Notes: generated by a model not told the origin, from the sequence alone. Positions 54,989-64,000 are shown, numbered from the stretch's first letter. The stretch is 64,000 nt of DNA from an uncultured Granulosicoccaceae bacterium (GCA_937922945.1 CAKZUP010000092.1:62001-126000); one strand, 5' to 3'. Translations and numbers: made by a program.

Positions 54989-56389
54989 TCAGTGCAAATC
55001 GTAAAGATGATGGGTGCTCTCAAACTCCAGCATGTCCTGAAAACGTTCTGCGTTCATAGTGGCAGCCGGATCATCGATAGTTGGTCTGGCTGCATTGCGC
55101 AATTGAATCGGGTTGGAAACGGAGAGACTGAACGCTTGGTTTTGACACCAATCGACGCCTGAGCTCATCGGTTCTGATAATCCAAGCTCATTATCCAGAT
55201 AGGCTTCTATTGCCTGAGTGTCATTCAATAACAGGGCTGCAGCGGCTCGTGAGCGCAGGTTAACCAGCGACTCACCCAACCTGTTGCGTTGCCCCCAGCT
55301 GACCAGATACTCGCTGCAAGGTGCAGGAGTGGCTTCCGGTTTTTGCACAAAACCGACATTTATCCGTGCATCGAAATGATAAGCCATAAGCGCACTTTCC
55401 ATTAGCTGAGCGAGGTCTTCGTGCTCAGAGTAATAGCTGTAGAATTGCATCGCACCATCGGCATGCATTTGCTCTCCAACATCTGACGCCGTCATGCTCA
55501 TTTGTTCTTCGGTGGCTTGCTGCCCGCCGAAACGGACTTCTGCGAGTAGCTCCAACACGCTACTGGTTTTCGGGTATTGCGAGATAAAACTTGCCGACAA
55601 CCATTCACTTCTAATTTCTGAAATGGCATCGTACAAAGAAATATCCGGATTAACATCGGGGATTTTGTGCCTCGGCATAAAGTCATTGGCGTGAGTGAGC
55701 TCGTGGTATAGCAGTCGATACAACGGCAACTGCATTTGCTCAACCGTTCGTTCAGCACTCTGTTCAAGACTAAAGTACGGCGTTAGCCGTTCACCTGTTG
55801 TATCTGCTGTGCGAGCAATAAATTGAAATTGTAAGTCTTTACCATAATCTGCGCGTTCATCTTCACGCACGGATACACTGCTTTTCTCTTGTTCGGTAAC
55901 CCAAAGATAATTAGCGTCTATCTGAATACCAGCGGTGGTAGCAATATAAAAAGATGGCCTGACATCACTACCAATAAGTACAGATGTGGTGGATGAAAAT
56001 AAGGTGAGTAAGGTGTCATCGGGCGCGTTGCGCAAGGCGTCCTCAAACCGCCGCCCCATCCATTTATTGGTGACGAGCACTCGGTCCATCACATCGTCAA
56101 CGCTCGGTGTGGTTGCGCCATCACCGATAAAGGGCATTTGGTCTACGTTACAAGACTCTGCAACCGTGCCGATTAATACACACTCTTTCAGTATCGACGC
56201 ATACGGGCTGTTCTTACGATAGGGAAAAGCGTCCTCTTCCGCTCTGACTTCGTAGTCATCGTAGCCATCGTCATCATGACTATCACCATCGCACCCGGAA
56301 AGTGCGACCATGACATACGTTAAAAGTAAAGCGCAAAGAGGACGTTTAGAATTATTAGACCGTGCACCGAATTTTAAAAACATTCGCAA
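54989..56389 (-). CDS. Putative zinc-metallopeptidase lipoprotein
   Basis: 466 residues, no family recognised by name. Lipobox VALSGCDGD (Cys 33) followed by an Asp-rich stretch (SHDDDGYDDYEV). HELTH at 229-233 gives a zincin HExxH motif in RLLYHELTHANDFM; a Glu-rich helix 25-30 residues on (YDAISEIRSEW) could give the third ligand. The C-terminus is helical. Eighteen bases upstream of the OmpA gene stop on the same strand, so it is probably the downstream member of that operon. Periplasmic or surface protease is an inference. Confidence 0.7.
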   Translation of the reverse strand: MRMFLKFGARSNNSKRPLCALLLTYVMVALSGCDGDSHDDDGYDDYEVRAEEDAFPYRKNSPYASILKECVLIGTVAESCNVDQMPFIGDGATTPSVDDVMDRVLVTNKWMGRRFEDALRNAPDDTLLTLFSSTTSVLIGSDVRPSFYIATTAGIQIDANYLWVTEQEKSSVSVREDERADYGKDLQFQFIARTADTTGERLTPYFSLEQSAERTVEQMQLPLYRLLYHELTHANDFMPRHKIPDVNPDISLYDAISEIRSEWLSASFISQYPKTSSVLELLAEVRFGGQQATEEQMSMTASDVGEQMHADGAMQFYSYYSEHEDLAQLMESALMAYHFDARINVGFVQKPEATPAPCSEYLVSWGQRNRLGESLVNLRSRAAAALLLNDTQAIEAYLDNELGLSEPMSSGVDWCQNQAFSLSVSNPIQLRNAARPTIDDPAATMNAERFQDMLEFESTHHLYDLH

Positions 56390-56406
56390 CCACCTGTGGG
56401 CCTCAG

Positions 56407-57474
56407 TTACTCAATGCGAATGTCGACCCTTCGGTTGCTGGCTCGACCTTCCGCTGTGGTGTTAGATGCGATAGGTCGCGTTTCGCCAAATCCACGAACA
56501 CTCATTCTTGATCTGGCAATACCCTTGCTCTCAAGGTAGCGACGAACGTTTTCAGATCGACGCAATGACAAATCGTAGTTGTAGCGCTCAGTGGCCACCC
56601 AGTCGGTGTGCCCTTCCAACACTAAACGAGCATCCGAATCGGCTACAGCTGCAACCACTTCATCCAGTTTGTTAGCGGCCGTATCAGAAATAACTGATTT
56701 ATCGAATGCAAAGTACACGGTTGGAACGCCCGTAAATGCTGGCTTTTCAGGCACTACAGACGCTTTCGGGGCCTCAGGCACAATCGCCTTGGGCGCAGCC
56801 ACAGCAGCCACTGGCACAACCGCTTGACTCGCTTTGCCAAAGCGCTTAATCAGACTCAGCGATGCATAATGCGCATCTGAATCAAAGGCACGATACTCGC
56901 CTCTAAGTGCAAATCCATTACGGAACCCGTATTCTGCTCCGAGGCCAAGCGCTAAATGTGTGCGGTGGTTAACGGTGTAATCGAGTTCTGAATCGGCGCT
57001 TACACCCCCAATACCCACGCGACCAAACAAAGACAGACCTTCACGTGTACCCATACTGGAGGTATTGCCTGCACGCAGACCGCTTCTGGAATTGTACAAA
57101 TACGCAATTCCGCTTAAACCAAAAACCTGATAGTCGATCTCGCCAACATCTGCGCCCAAAAACGCAATGTCTGCTGAACCCAGATCGGCATAATAAACTT
57201 CAGCAGCGAACCTACTGGTAAAGTCATAGCCAATAACTCCATGAAAACCGGTACTGCTATCTTCACTAACCGACAAACTGTCGTTCGGCATTTTTGGTTC
57301 AAGCCGGGTTACGCCAACACCTGCACCGGCATAAACACGAGGTTTAAATTCCAATTCACGCTCTTGCGCCTGTGCAACCATTAACACAGCCGTTCCGAGC
57401 AGCACTGTGCAAACAAAGGCCGCTAATGTCTGACCAGACTCTTGCTTGAGCTGTTTACGCAGTTTGAAATTCAT
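56407..57474 (-). CDS. OmpA-family outer membrane protein
   Basis: 355 residues. Signal near 1-36, then an eight-strand OmpA-like barrel (RVYAGAGVGVTRLEP, GVIGYDFTSRFAAEVYYADLG, GLGAEYGFRNGFALRGEYRAFD). A Pro/Ala linker (residues 215-245) leads to the peptidoglycan-binding OmpA domain: VYFAFDKSVISDTAANKLDEVV, LEGHTDWVATERYNYDLSLRR and GFGETRPIASNTTAEGRASNRRVDI. Its ATG overlaps the stop of the upstream repeat protein (ATGA), so their synthesis is coupled. Confidence 0.95.
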   Translation of the reverse strand: MNFKLRKQLKQESGQTLAAFVCTVLLGTAVLMVAQAQERELEFKPRVYAGAGVGVTRLEPKMPNDSLSVSEDSSTGFHGVIGYDFTSRFAAEVYYADLGSADIAFLGADVGEIDYQVFGLSGIAYLYNSRSGLRAGNTSSMGTREGLSLFGRVGIGGVSADSELDYTVNHRTHLALGLGAEYGFRNGFALRGEYRAFDSDAHYASLSLIKRFGKASQAVVPVAAVAAPKAIVPEAPKASVVPEKPAFTGVPTVYFAFDKSVISDTAANKLDEVVAAVADSDARLVLEGHTDWVATERYNYDLSLRRSENVRRYLESKGIARSRMSVRGFGETRPIASNTTAEGRASNRRVDIRIE

Positions 57475-59852
57475 TGGCTTACTCCAAAGAATTTGTTTCG
57501 TCCAGTGCGTACGCTGCGGCGTAGCGCAAACAGTAAACTCAGTATCACGAAACTAATCAAAGACCATGCGCCTAATGCAGTACCGTCTACCCCTACTTCG
57601 ATGGTGAGGTTGTCACAATCGCACTCTTCAAAATCGTTGATACCGTTGTTGTTGATATCGCTGAATCGCACCACTCTGACACTGACCGTTCCTGTGCTTT
57701 GTGTGCCCGCAGCATCTTCCATCACATACAAGAATGAATCTGACCCCATGAAGCCCGGGTCTGGCGTGTAAACCACGAACCTATCGGTTGCATTGGCACC
57801 CTCACTTATCTCAATGGTTGCATTAGGAGATTCAGTGACTTCAATAATATCCAACCCTTGCCCGGGTGCGTCCTGATCGTTTTCTAAAACGAAGATCTGC
57901 ACGCTCGAACCCTGAGTCACTATCGCTGAGTCCGGATTGGCCACAGTCTCGTTGGTGCCATCACCAATCGGCACAAATTCTTCACCGGTAGAACCGGTTG
58001 TGGTACCAGCGTCGGTTTGGCCTGCAGTAGACCCGGCATCGGTTGAGCTGGCATCGGTGGCGCCAGCATCTGAACCTGAGTCAGTCGCTCCTGCATCTGA
58101 ACCTGAATCCGTTACGCCTGAATCTGAACCCGAATCCGTTACGCCTGAATCCGAACCCGAATCCGTTACACCTGCGTCTGAACCTGAATCCGTTACGCCT
58201 GAATCTGAACCTGAATCCGTTACGCCTGAATCCGAACCCGAATCAGTCGCACCAGCATCCGAACCCGAATCAGTCGCACCAGCATCTGAACCCGAATCCG
58301 TCGCACCAGCATCCGAACCTGAATCAGTCGCGCCTGCATCCGAACCCGAATCCGTCGCTCCAGCATCCGAACCCGAATCCGTCGCGCCAGCATCCGAACC
58401 TGAATCCGTCGCGCCAGCATCCGAACCTGAATCCGTCGCTCCAGCATCCGAACCAGCACCATTGGTTGGACCAGTATCACTAATAAAGCCAAAATTAACA
58501 CCGTGTGCATCGTTATCCTGAATGACAATAACCGCAGGATTGGTTCCCGGTGCAACGCTCAATGCAGGCGGTATATCCTCGTCAGCTTCATCCAGCGTTA
58601 CGAAGTAGATGCCGTTTTCAAGCCCAGGTATTCGGAAAGTACCACTGATATCGGTAACGAAACCCGGCCCCAACTGCGCATCTTGATCAGGGTCAAATAC
58701 GCCATTGCCATTACTATCGCGGTGAAGCGCTAAATCGATATCGCTGATACCCGCTTCATCTTCACCCAACAAACCATCGCCGTTTTCATCCTTAAAGACC
58801 GCGCCAGTCGCAACACTTAACGATTCACCAAGAAAATAACCAGACACTCCACCATAAATGTCAGGACCATCGCCAAACAGAATTTGTTCGTCGTCGGTGT
58901 CTTGCGGAAAGGTAGAAACGTCGGTTAGTACGTGGTCGGTTGGGTTTACATCATCTGCAAAGTAAGAGAATCCGTAGTAAAGCTGTCCCGCACTCAACCC
59001 TAAGCGCTCAAGTGACACAAATGCCATACCCACTGATTCTGTCGAATCTTTTAGAAAAGATGGAAAGCCTTGAGGTGCTTGAGAGTCGTTTTGAAAAAAC
59101 GTGTAGTTATGGCGCAGATTGGTTATTCCATAACAGATCGATTCGCCGGAGCATCCGTTTCGCTCCACCAAGATAAGCGGTCCGTAGGATGTCGGGTTAC
59201 CAAGAATATCAACTGATGTTATCGCAGCGATTTGCAACGGGTTGTTACCGCTTTTCTCAGCAACAACGTGACCGCTCAACGACAGTGCGGATGAACTCAG
59301 TGGAGCAAGCACGCCTGTGTCGAACAAATAATCCACTCGCTCAACATTTTTCGGATTAGGGCCAATGTTGGAAAATAAATTCAGCGCACCACGATTAACC
59401 ACGCGACTGGCCAGCATTTCTGCCATATCGCAATTGCCGGTATCGGTGCCATCGCTCGGGTAATTTGCTTTGAGCACTTCGCTTGAAGCACCAAGTCGTT
59501 CTACAAAAACCCCACACGGGTTACCGGTAGAAACGTTGTTAACATCGTAGCGAACCAGTTCAACTCGATCGGCAGAATTAGCGTACTCGTATTTGAGCCC
59601 GTCGACGGTAAAACCTTGCATGACCTGGTTTTGACCCATACCCCAGGTATAGGTGATGCCATCGACGCTATAGCGAAGTGGCGTGGCCGGTTGATCTGCC
59701 GTATCGATAAAAGTGACTTCACCAGCAGCGAGCGCACTGCCCGTGTGGAGAGCAGCAGCCATGGCCATGCTCGTTACCATCGGATTTGCAATACGTAACA
59801 GCCAACGAAGGCTGAAATGTCCATGCAGGCGTTGTGTATTCAAGTAAGTCAT
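57471..59852 (-). CDS. Large secreted/surface protein with 15 nine-residue repeats
   Basis: 793 residues from ATG 59852; the frame extends 35 codons further without a signal. Signal peptide ends near SALAAGE. About residues 40-350 are beta-rich and unassigned. An SdrD B-like calcium domain follows (FKDENGDGLLGEDEAG, LHRDSNGNGVFDPDQD). Then fifteen copies of [SA]GSD-[AS]-G-[AV]-TD, a Bacterial-Ig/cadherin-like module (VLENDQDAPGQ, YTPDPGFMGSDSFLYV) and a CDCDN turn. The tail is one hydrophobic helix followed by RRSVRTGR, a sorting-signal-like layout. Coupled to the OmpA gene. Confidence 0.88.
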   Translation of the reverse strand: MTYLNTQRLHGHFSLRWLLRIANPMVTSMAMAAALHTGSALAAGEVTFIDTADQPATPLRYSVDGITYTWGMGQNQVMQGFTVDGLKYEYANSADRVELVRYDVNNVSTGNPCGVFVERLGASSEVLKANYPSDGTDTGNCDMAEMLASRVVNRGALNLFSNIGPNPKNVERVDYLFDTGVLAPLSSSALSLSGHVVAEKSGNNPLQIAAITSVDILGNPTSYGPLILVERNGCSGESICYGITNLRHNYTFFQNDSQAPQGFPSFLKDSTESVGMAFVSLERLGLSAGQLYYGFSYFADDVNPTDHVLTDVSTFPQDTDDEQILFGDGPDIYGGVSGYFLGESLSVATGAVFKDENGDGLLGEDEAGISDIDLALHRDSNGNGVFDPDQDAQLGPGFVTDISGTFRIPGLENGIYFVTLDEADEDIPPALSVAPGTNPAVIVIQDNDAHGVNFGFISDTGPTNGAGSDAGATDSGSDAGATDSGSDAGATDSGSDAGATDSGSDAGATDSGSDAGATDSGSDAGATDSGSDAGATDSGSDSGVTDSGSDSGVTDSGSDAGVTDSGSDSGVTDSGSDSGVTDSGSDAGATDSGSDAGATDASSTDAGSTAGQTDAGTTTGSTGEEFVPIGDGTNETVANPDSAIVTQGSSVQIFVLENDQDAPGQGLDIIEVTESPNATIEISEGANATDRFVVYTPDPGFMGSDSFLYVMEDAAGTQSTGTVSVRVVRFSDINNNGINDFEECDCDNLTIEVGVDGTALGAWSLISFVILSLLFALRRSVRTGRNKFFGVSQ
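58051..58458. repeat. 27-bp tandem repeat (15 units) coding the SGSDAGATD array
   Basis: Each unit encodes SGSDAGATD or a variant: AGSDAGATD first, seven canonical copies, two SGSDSGVTD, one SGSDAGVTD, two SGSDSGVTD, two canonical. Third-position differences between copies are scattered, and the variant block sits centrally in the low-coordinate half, which points to past unequal exchange. The opposite strand is also open here because of the codon pattern; that frame is a by-product. Confidence 0.95.
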
Positions 59853-60283
59853 GTCGTTCTCGGAAAGTCGCAACTTCACCCCATAGCTATTACATAGGCG
59901 AAATTGAAAAAAATGCCAGTAAAAACACGCAGATTGCGCATAAAATCGTAAATTCAACCAGTTAGATACGTTTTTATCAGGTTTAAACGGGTGTCAGCTA
60001 TAACCAGCGTACCTATTGCCGAGAATATCTAATGTGGGATTACCCCCAAAACCAAACCAACGGCCGTGATGCACATCAACTGCTGCATATTATCTCGCGC
60101 GCACTAAGATCTACTGCGCATCTACCGCCGCACACCTGCCACCGCACAGGATACTGGTGCAGTATCGCGCGCAGCGTGTTTTGTGCACCTATCGAGGTTC
60201 TGAGACTGCCAATAAAGCCACTAGCTTGGCGCATTTTACAGGATCAGTGTGTTCCCGTACGCACTTGCGTGGACAAGTAAGGA
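59853..60283. other. Intergenic stretch upstream of the surface protein
   Basis: About 430 bp. The surface-protein promoter must lie in its low-coordinate part; TATGTAAT near 59890 on the minus strand resembles a -10 but I cannot find a matching -35. A plus-strand open frame of 82 codons (60032-60280) has unusual composition (many His, Arg, Cys) and no family, so I do not call it. No RNA gene recognised. Confidence 0.55.
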
Positions 60284-60673
60284 TTAAGGGAATTTTACCA
60301 AGGTCCAACCCGAGGGGGTAAAGGAGCCGTCTGAAAGGAAAATGCGTTGATCGTAGCGTCCTGATTCGTAGCGTTTTAATGAATCCGGGTTGCTTCTGCC
60401 GAAAGATACCCTGAACACGGCATCTGCCGATGGAATATCGGCTAACGGACCAATCAGTGCTTTGTCGGTGCCAACAACGATATTGCGGTATCGATCATCG
60501 TTGGCAAAATCTTCTATCCAGCGTTGCATCGACGGAAATTCAGGCTTCAGCGCAAATGAGGTATCTGCCACCAGCAGTACTTCCAAAGGTCGCTCTTTTT
60601 TGTACCAGTGCGCCCCAACCCATGCAACGATATGCAACAGCATGAACACGGAAAAGACTTTGACCCATTTCAT
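60284..60673 (-). CDS. Small membrane-anchored protein, unknown
   Basis: 129 residues from ATG 60673 (MKWVKVFSVFMLLHIVAWVGAHWY), one N-terminal transmembrane helix, the rest outside the cytoplasm. EVLLVADTSFALKPEFPSMQRWIEDFA and VVGTDKALIGPLADI are regular alpha/beta patterns, but no family is recognised. It starts 10 bases after the VWA gene stop and is likely co-transcribed with it. Confidence 0.75.
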   Translation of the reverse strand: MKWVKVFSVFMLLHIVAWVGAHWYKKERPLEVLLVADTSFALKPEFPSMQRWIEDFANDDRYRNIVVGTDKALIGPLADIPSADAVFRVSFGRSNPDSLKRYESGRYDQRIFLSDGSFTPSGWTLVKFP

Positions 60674-60683
60674 TGCTCGCGTC

Positions 60684-62384
60684 TCACATTTCTGAGTTAA
60701 GCAGATTGCCAATTCGATAAGACGCAGACTCGGCCTTCGATTCGATATAAGCGCCCTCGGCCAATCCAGCCAACGCGCGAAGTTCTTCCGACGTTATTTC
60801 GTAAGCAATGGAGTGAATGGGTATGCCCGACCATTCCAGCATTGTGTTGACATCGTCTAAAGCCAAGCCTCGGTTACGCTCGCCGTCGGACAATACAAAT
60901 ATGATCAGTTTATCTGATGGATTCTGCTTACGATGTTCTATTAGCATGTTTGCCGCCACTAACACCGCATCGTTAGTCGCTGTGCGGCCGTTGGCAATAA
61001 GACGCTCCACGGCACCGATGAACAAAGACTTTTGCTGTACATCGAACTTGCGCACAAACAAATCGACATTAACCGACTCGTTGTACGTCACTAGACCTAT
61101 CGAGTTATTGGAGCTAATAAGATCAGAAGATTCTATTAACGCCTTTTTCAAATTGCGTAAACGAGGACCATCCATTGAACCGGACACATCTGCAACAAAA
61201 ACCGCAGCAACCGGGCGGCCACCGGATTTCTTTTCCTTCCAGATGGCTTGTGCTTGCGCGATAAGAGATGAATCGCTAATTTCGTAGGCAGATTCGTAGT
61301 CAGCGTTGCGGCCAAAGCCGAATCGCGACACCACCGACTGCTGCTGCGCGATAAACCGTGCAAACAGGTCAAGCGCTTCACGCTCGCTTGCATCAGCTTC
61401 TGGTGTTGCATACAGCGGACTGTCGTGCCGCACGCCAAACGGCACAAACATGTAATCTTTCATGCCCGTTACGTTGACCCAAGACTGATGCTCCATAACC
61501 AGCGCATCGAGCACACCGCTGCCTTGAGCTGCATCGCGCATTTGAATAGTCGTTTGCGCAACGAACGGCACGCCCGTTTGAAAAGCTTCAAATGCACTGG
61601 CGACATCGGGGCTTAACATCTGCGATTCATCACCTTGTGCAAAGGCATTTAATACTGTGAGCAGAAAGTTTAAACCGGTGCTCGACTGATACGGGTTGGT
61701 ATAACCCATGGCAAAACTGCCGTTACTCACGTTGTTGAGTAACTTTGGAATATCCAACTGACCATCAGTGGTAATCATGTCTGACTTGGATTTCTTTACA
61801 ATAATTCCAGCGGTATTAGGCGCTGTTTTTTCAGCAATCGTATCGAGCTTGATTCCATCTGCGTTCAGCATTTCACCCCATAAAAGATTACTCGGTGAGA
61901 ATGCATCTGGCGTATAACGGCCGGCGAGCATAAATTGCGCACCTAAACCAGAGGCAATTTTACGAATACTGATAACGGCGGTTTTCCCGTTGGATAATTG
62001 TATGCGTTCGCGATTGAATGCCTCAGCCAGTTCAATGTAGAACGCATCGCGACCCGTACCGGCTTTTTCAGACGATGTAAAAATCTCCACTGATTCAACT
62101 GATGCGCTATCGCGTTGTCCGGTGCTGATCGGGTAGTCGTTCAAATCGGGTAGCAGCGAAGAAAGATTGGTTTTGGAGAGACGGATATTCGCCCGAGCCT
62201 GATTCTCCCTGTAAGTGGGTTGTACTGTTTTTTCAACAGCCTTGATAATCGCCTCTTCGGCTGATTCCTGACTATCGATAGAGGCACCACAACCAGCAAG
62301 CAGAAGCAGGCTCGTTGTGATAGTTCCAGTAGCGAGCAAACGTGGCAATTGCAGACCTTGAAACTTCGGTATTAACTGAAACAT
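60684..62384 (-). CDS. Lipoprotein with binding-protein-like and VWA domains
   Basis: 566 residues from ATG 62384. Lipobox LLLLAGCGAS. N-terminal half resembles a periplasmic binding protein of the ABC type (VEIFTSSEKAGTGRDAF, AEAFNRERIQLSNGK, NTAGIIVKKS, NPYQSSTGLNFLLTVLNAF). The C-terminal half is a von Willebrand A domain with an intact MIDAS: FVADVSGSMDGPRLRNLKKAL (DxSxS), a Thr in RTATND and LSDGERNRG. Probably a surface- or periplasm-exposed sensor or adhesion factor; function unproven. Centre of a three-gene minus-strand unit. Confidence 0.85.
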   Translation of the reverse strand: MFQLIPKFQGLQLPRLLATGTITTSLLLLAGCGASIDSQESAEEAIIKAVEKTVQPTYRENQARANIRLSKTNLSSLLPDLNDYPISTGQRDSASVESVEIFTSSEKAGTGRDAFYIELAEAFNRERIQLSNGKTAVISIRKIASGLGAQFMLAGRYTPDAFSPSNLLWGEMLNADGIKLDTIAEKTAPNTAGIIVKKSKSDMITTDGQLDIPKLLNNVSNGSFAMGYTNPYQSSTGLNFLLTVLNAFAQGDESQMLSPDVASAFEAFQTGVPFVAQTTIQMRDAAQGSGVLDALVMEHQSWVNVTGMKDYMFVPFGVRHDSPLYATPEADASEREALDLFARFIAQQQSVVSRFGFGRNADYESAYEISDSSLIAQAQAIWKEKKSGGRPVAAVFVADVSGSMDGPRLRNLKKALIESSDLISSNNSIGLVTYNESVNVDLFVRKFDVQQKSLFIGAVERLIANGRTATNDAVLVAANMLIEHRKQNPSDKLIIFVLSDGERNRGLALDDVNTMLEWSGIPIHSIAYEITSEELRALAGLAEGAYIESKAESASYRIGNLLNSEM

Positions 62385-62508
62385 CGAATCACTCTTGTTA
62401 TGTTTTGTGTATTTCACCCGACCAATATAGATGGCGACAACATGCGTTGAGGCATGACTTGGTGCGCGTTAAATCAGGCGATTGGGTGGTATTGAAGATA
62501 GCAGACGC

Positions 62509-63192
62509 TTACTTGCCGCTGCGACTGGCTATTTCGGACATACTCACCAAACGCGCCATTGTATCCAATCGCTCGTAATCAGAATATGAGCTAATGTTCG
62601 CCACTTCAACCGCCGTGTCTGTGAGCGCTTCAAATAAGTCCCTATTTTCCGCTAGCAGCGCGTTCAGACGCTCGCTTTGCTCGCTATTCAGGCCTTCCAT
62701 GCGATCGACCCGCCGAGTATTACCATCGTGACGTGAAATGGAAGCCAGGCTATGCCCTACGGCAACTGCATCGGTCAGATTCGAAATTGCGTGCTTTTGC
62801 ACGCGTCGAGCGGTTGCAAGATACGCTACTGGGCTGTGCTTTTTGCCAAGAAACCGAGTCTCGACCACGGCGTGAAAATCATCGAGCATGGCTGTCAGTG
62901 TTTTCGCCTGCTGGACGCCCTCCTCAATGCCCAGATTGTCCAATTGGCCTTCGAGCTCTGCCAGCCTATTCAGCATATTGCGATGGTCTTCGGCTTCACG
63001 CCCTTCCAGCCAGCGAACCTCGTCGGCCAATGTGAAACCGGCCAATCGATACAAAGCGGCTACTGACAAAGTGGCGACGACACCAACAGCTGCGTAGGCT
63101 GCCAGCAGGGTTAAATCACCCCGAAACCACCAGTAGAATACGGCCAGTAAGATTATCGACAGGATAGCTGCAAACACAGTGGTGTTGCGCAC
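62509..63192 (-). CDS. Membrane protein with coiled-coil, unknown
   Basis: 227 residues. Two N-terminal transmembrane helices (AAILSIILLAVFYWWF and LLAAYAAVGVVATLSVAALYRLAGF), then a long alpha-helical cytoplasmic part (LNRLAELEGQLDNL, FEALTDTAVEVANISSY). No family recognised. Its neighbours downstream are the VWA lipoprotein and the small membrane protein. Confidence 0.8.
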   Translation of the reverse strand: MRNTTVFAAILSIILLAVFYWWFRGDLTLLAAYAAVGVVATLSVAALYRLAGFTLADEVRWLEGREAEDHRNMLNRLAELEGQLDNLGIEEGVQQAKTLTAMLDDFHAVVETRFLGKKHSPVAYLATARRVQKHAISNLTDAVAVGHSLASISRHDGNTRRVDRMEGLNSEQSERLNALLAENRDLFEALTDTAVEVANISSYSDYERLDTMARLVSMSEIASRSGK

Positions 63193-63342
63193 TTCGCTGC
63201 CTAGTCCATCGAAAAGAATACCCCACCCCCGTACTTACGCACTTTTACAATAATTGAAACGCTGGTTGACAGGTTAGCCCTTGAACGACTTCAGTTCAAC
63301 AAACGGGTTGCAATGCGTTCCATGCGTAACCACGAATACGCG

Positions 63343-64000
63343 TCAGTTCGGGCGTTCTCTCGGCTCCCTGCCGAGCAATTCCGGCACCAACTCAACTAAC
63401 AGCATGGCACTAAATATAAGTGCGCAGCCGAATAATCCAACCCATCCAATACGCTCTCCCAACACGAGAGCGCCAAACAGCGCGGCAAAAAGGCTCTCGG
63501 AAGATAAGAATATAGCTGCCTGCGCGGAAGAGGTATAGCGCTGCCCGATGACTTGCAAACTAAACGCCACACCAGTGGCAAAAATCCCCGTGTATAGAAT
63601 CTCAAACGCCGCGGCACGCATCGCCTGAAGCGATATACTTTCCAGCGCAATTGCCACGCACGCAGCCAACACGAAAGTGACCAGGAATTGCACCAGCGAC
63701 AAGGTAAGCGGCCGCTTCGATCGCCCAACAAAATGCCCGATAAGGACCACCTGCAACGCCCAGAAAGCCGCGCTTAATACCGTCAGTAAATCCCCGGTTT
63801 GAAGTTGAGACAAGTTACCACCGGATAGAAAGAAGATGCCCAGCATGGCAAGCACTGTCGCTGGCCATACAATCGGGTGTGGCCATTGACGAAATAAAAG
63901 CACCGCAAGAAACGGTGTAAAAACCACATACAACCCGGTTAAGAATCCGGAGTTGGTTACCGTAATGGTTAACAAGCCAATTTGCTGAGCGGCCATACCA
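63343..64000 (-). CDS. EamA/DMT-family transporter, partial
   Basis: At least 218 residues; the gene continues past the right edge. Roughly eight of the usual ten helices are visible, and two EamA halves are evident: TVTNSGFLTGLYVVFTPFLAVLLF (end of the first repeat) and a second repeat with TGIFATGVAFSLQVIGQRYTSSAQAAIFLSSESLFAALFGALVLGERI. Exports a small metabolite such as an amino acid; substrate unknown. Confidence 0.88.
   Translation of the reverse strand, partial: GMAAQQIGLLTITVTNSGFLTGLYVVFTPFLAVLLFRQWPHPIVWPATVLAMLGIFFLSGGNLSQLQTGDLLTVLSAAFWALQVVLIGHFVGRSKRPLTLSLVQFLVTFVLAACVAIALESISLQAMRAAAFEILYTGIFATGVAFSLQVIGQRYTSSAQAAIFLSSESLFAALFGALVLGERIGWVGLFGCALIFSAMLLVELVPELLGREPRERPN

Noticed and set aside
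57937-58521. 194-codon plus-strand frame rich in Pro, Glu and Ser
   Set aside because: It is the reverse complement of the SGSDAGATD array; the repeat alone keeps it open.
60032-60280. 82-codon plus-strand frame in the 60 kb intergenic stretch
   Set aside because: Biased towards Cys, His and Arg, no start context, no family and no neighbour on its strand.

Overview
The window reads as ordinary chromosome of a free-living gammaproteobacterium, probably marine or aquatic. Evidence: the accB-accC-prmA-DUF3426-dusB-fis-purH order, a fabA/fabB pair, plsB, srkA, a dusB-fis unit, DsbD and OmpA-type envelope proteins. Genus cannot be fixed from the sequence. Coding density is high and base composition looks even. 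I see no tRNA, rRNA, CRISPR, prophage or insertion sequence.

Layout. 1-3.7 kb: the start of hemB (off the left edge), a membrane-anchored protein, aroE, a DUF192 protein and a Tas-like aldo/keto reductase. 3.8-10.9 kb: one long minus-strand housekeeping cluster from accB to purH. 11-14.7 kb: srkA, which appears to use an AUU start, then fabA-fabB and a DUF4197 lipoprotein. 14.9-21.5 kb: an adenylate-forming enzyme and an aberrant thiolase converge on a minus-strand unit tag-tauE-like-bioM-bioN-bioY-nitroreductase. This is the most interesting functional island, because it puts a complete ECF biotin transporter next to acyl-CoA-type enzymes with altered catalytic motifs. 21.6-26.8 kb: a GGDEF-EAL protein, groES-groEL behind a perfect CIRCE operator, and fxsA. 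27-33.4 kb: DsbD with a duplicated N-terminal domain, an MFS transporter, a small HNH protein, a DDAH-like hydrolase and a lipoprotein.

33.4-46.5 kb: a carbohydrate locus with a cytoplasmic beta-mannosidase, a Gfo/Idh/MocA oxidoreductase, a sugar isomerase/epimerase and a complete CUT1-type ABC importer. An ABC exporter, an AhpD-like protein and a second, orphan sugar-binding protein follow. Glycosides imported by the transporter would be cleaved inside the cell and then oxidised or isomerised. 46.7-54.8 kb: plsB and a run of envelope or unknown genes (TraF-like, spermidine-synthase-like, DUF4403, TerB, YdjM). 55-60 kb: a lipoprotein with an HExxH motif and a large aspartate-rich repeat surface protein translationally coupled to an OmpA-family porin. 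60.3-63.2 kb: a three-gene unit around a binding-protein/VWA fusion lipoprotein. The right edge cuts an EamA transporter.

A signal that crosses the annotation: at least ten places, mostly gene ends and gene starts, carry short imperfect tandem duplications with a 13-18 bp period. Several duplicate a stop codon, and one has grown into six in-frame 15-bp units at the start of an ABC ATPase.
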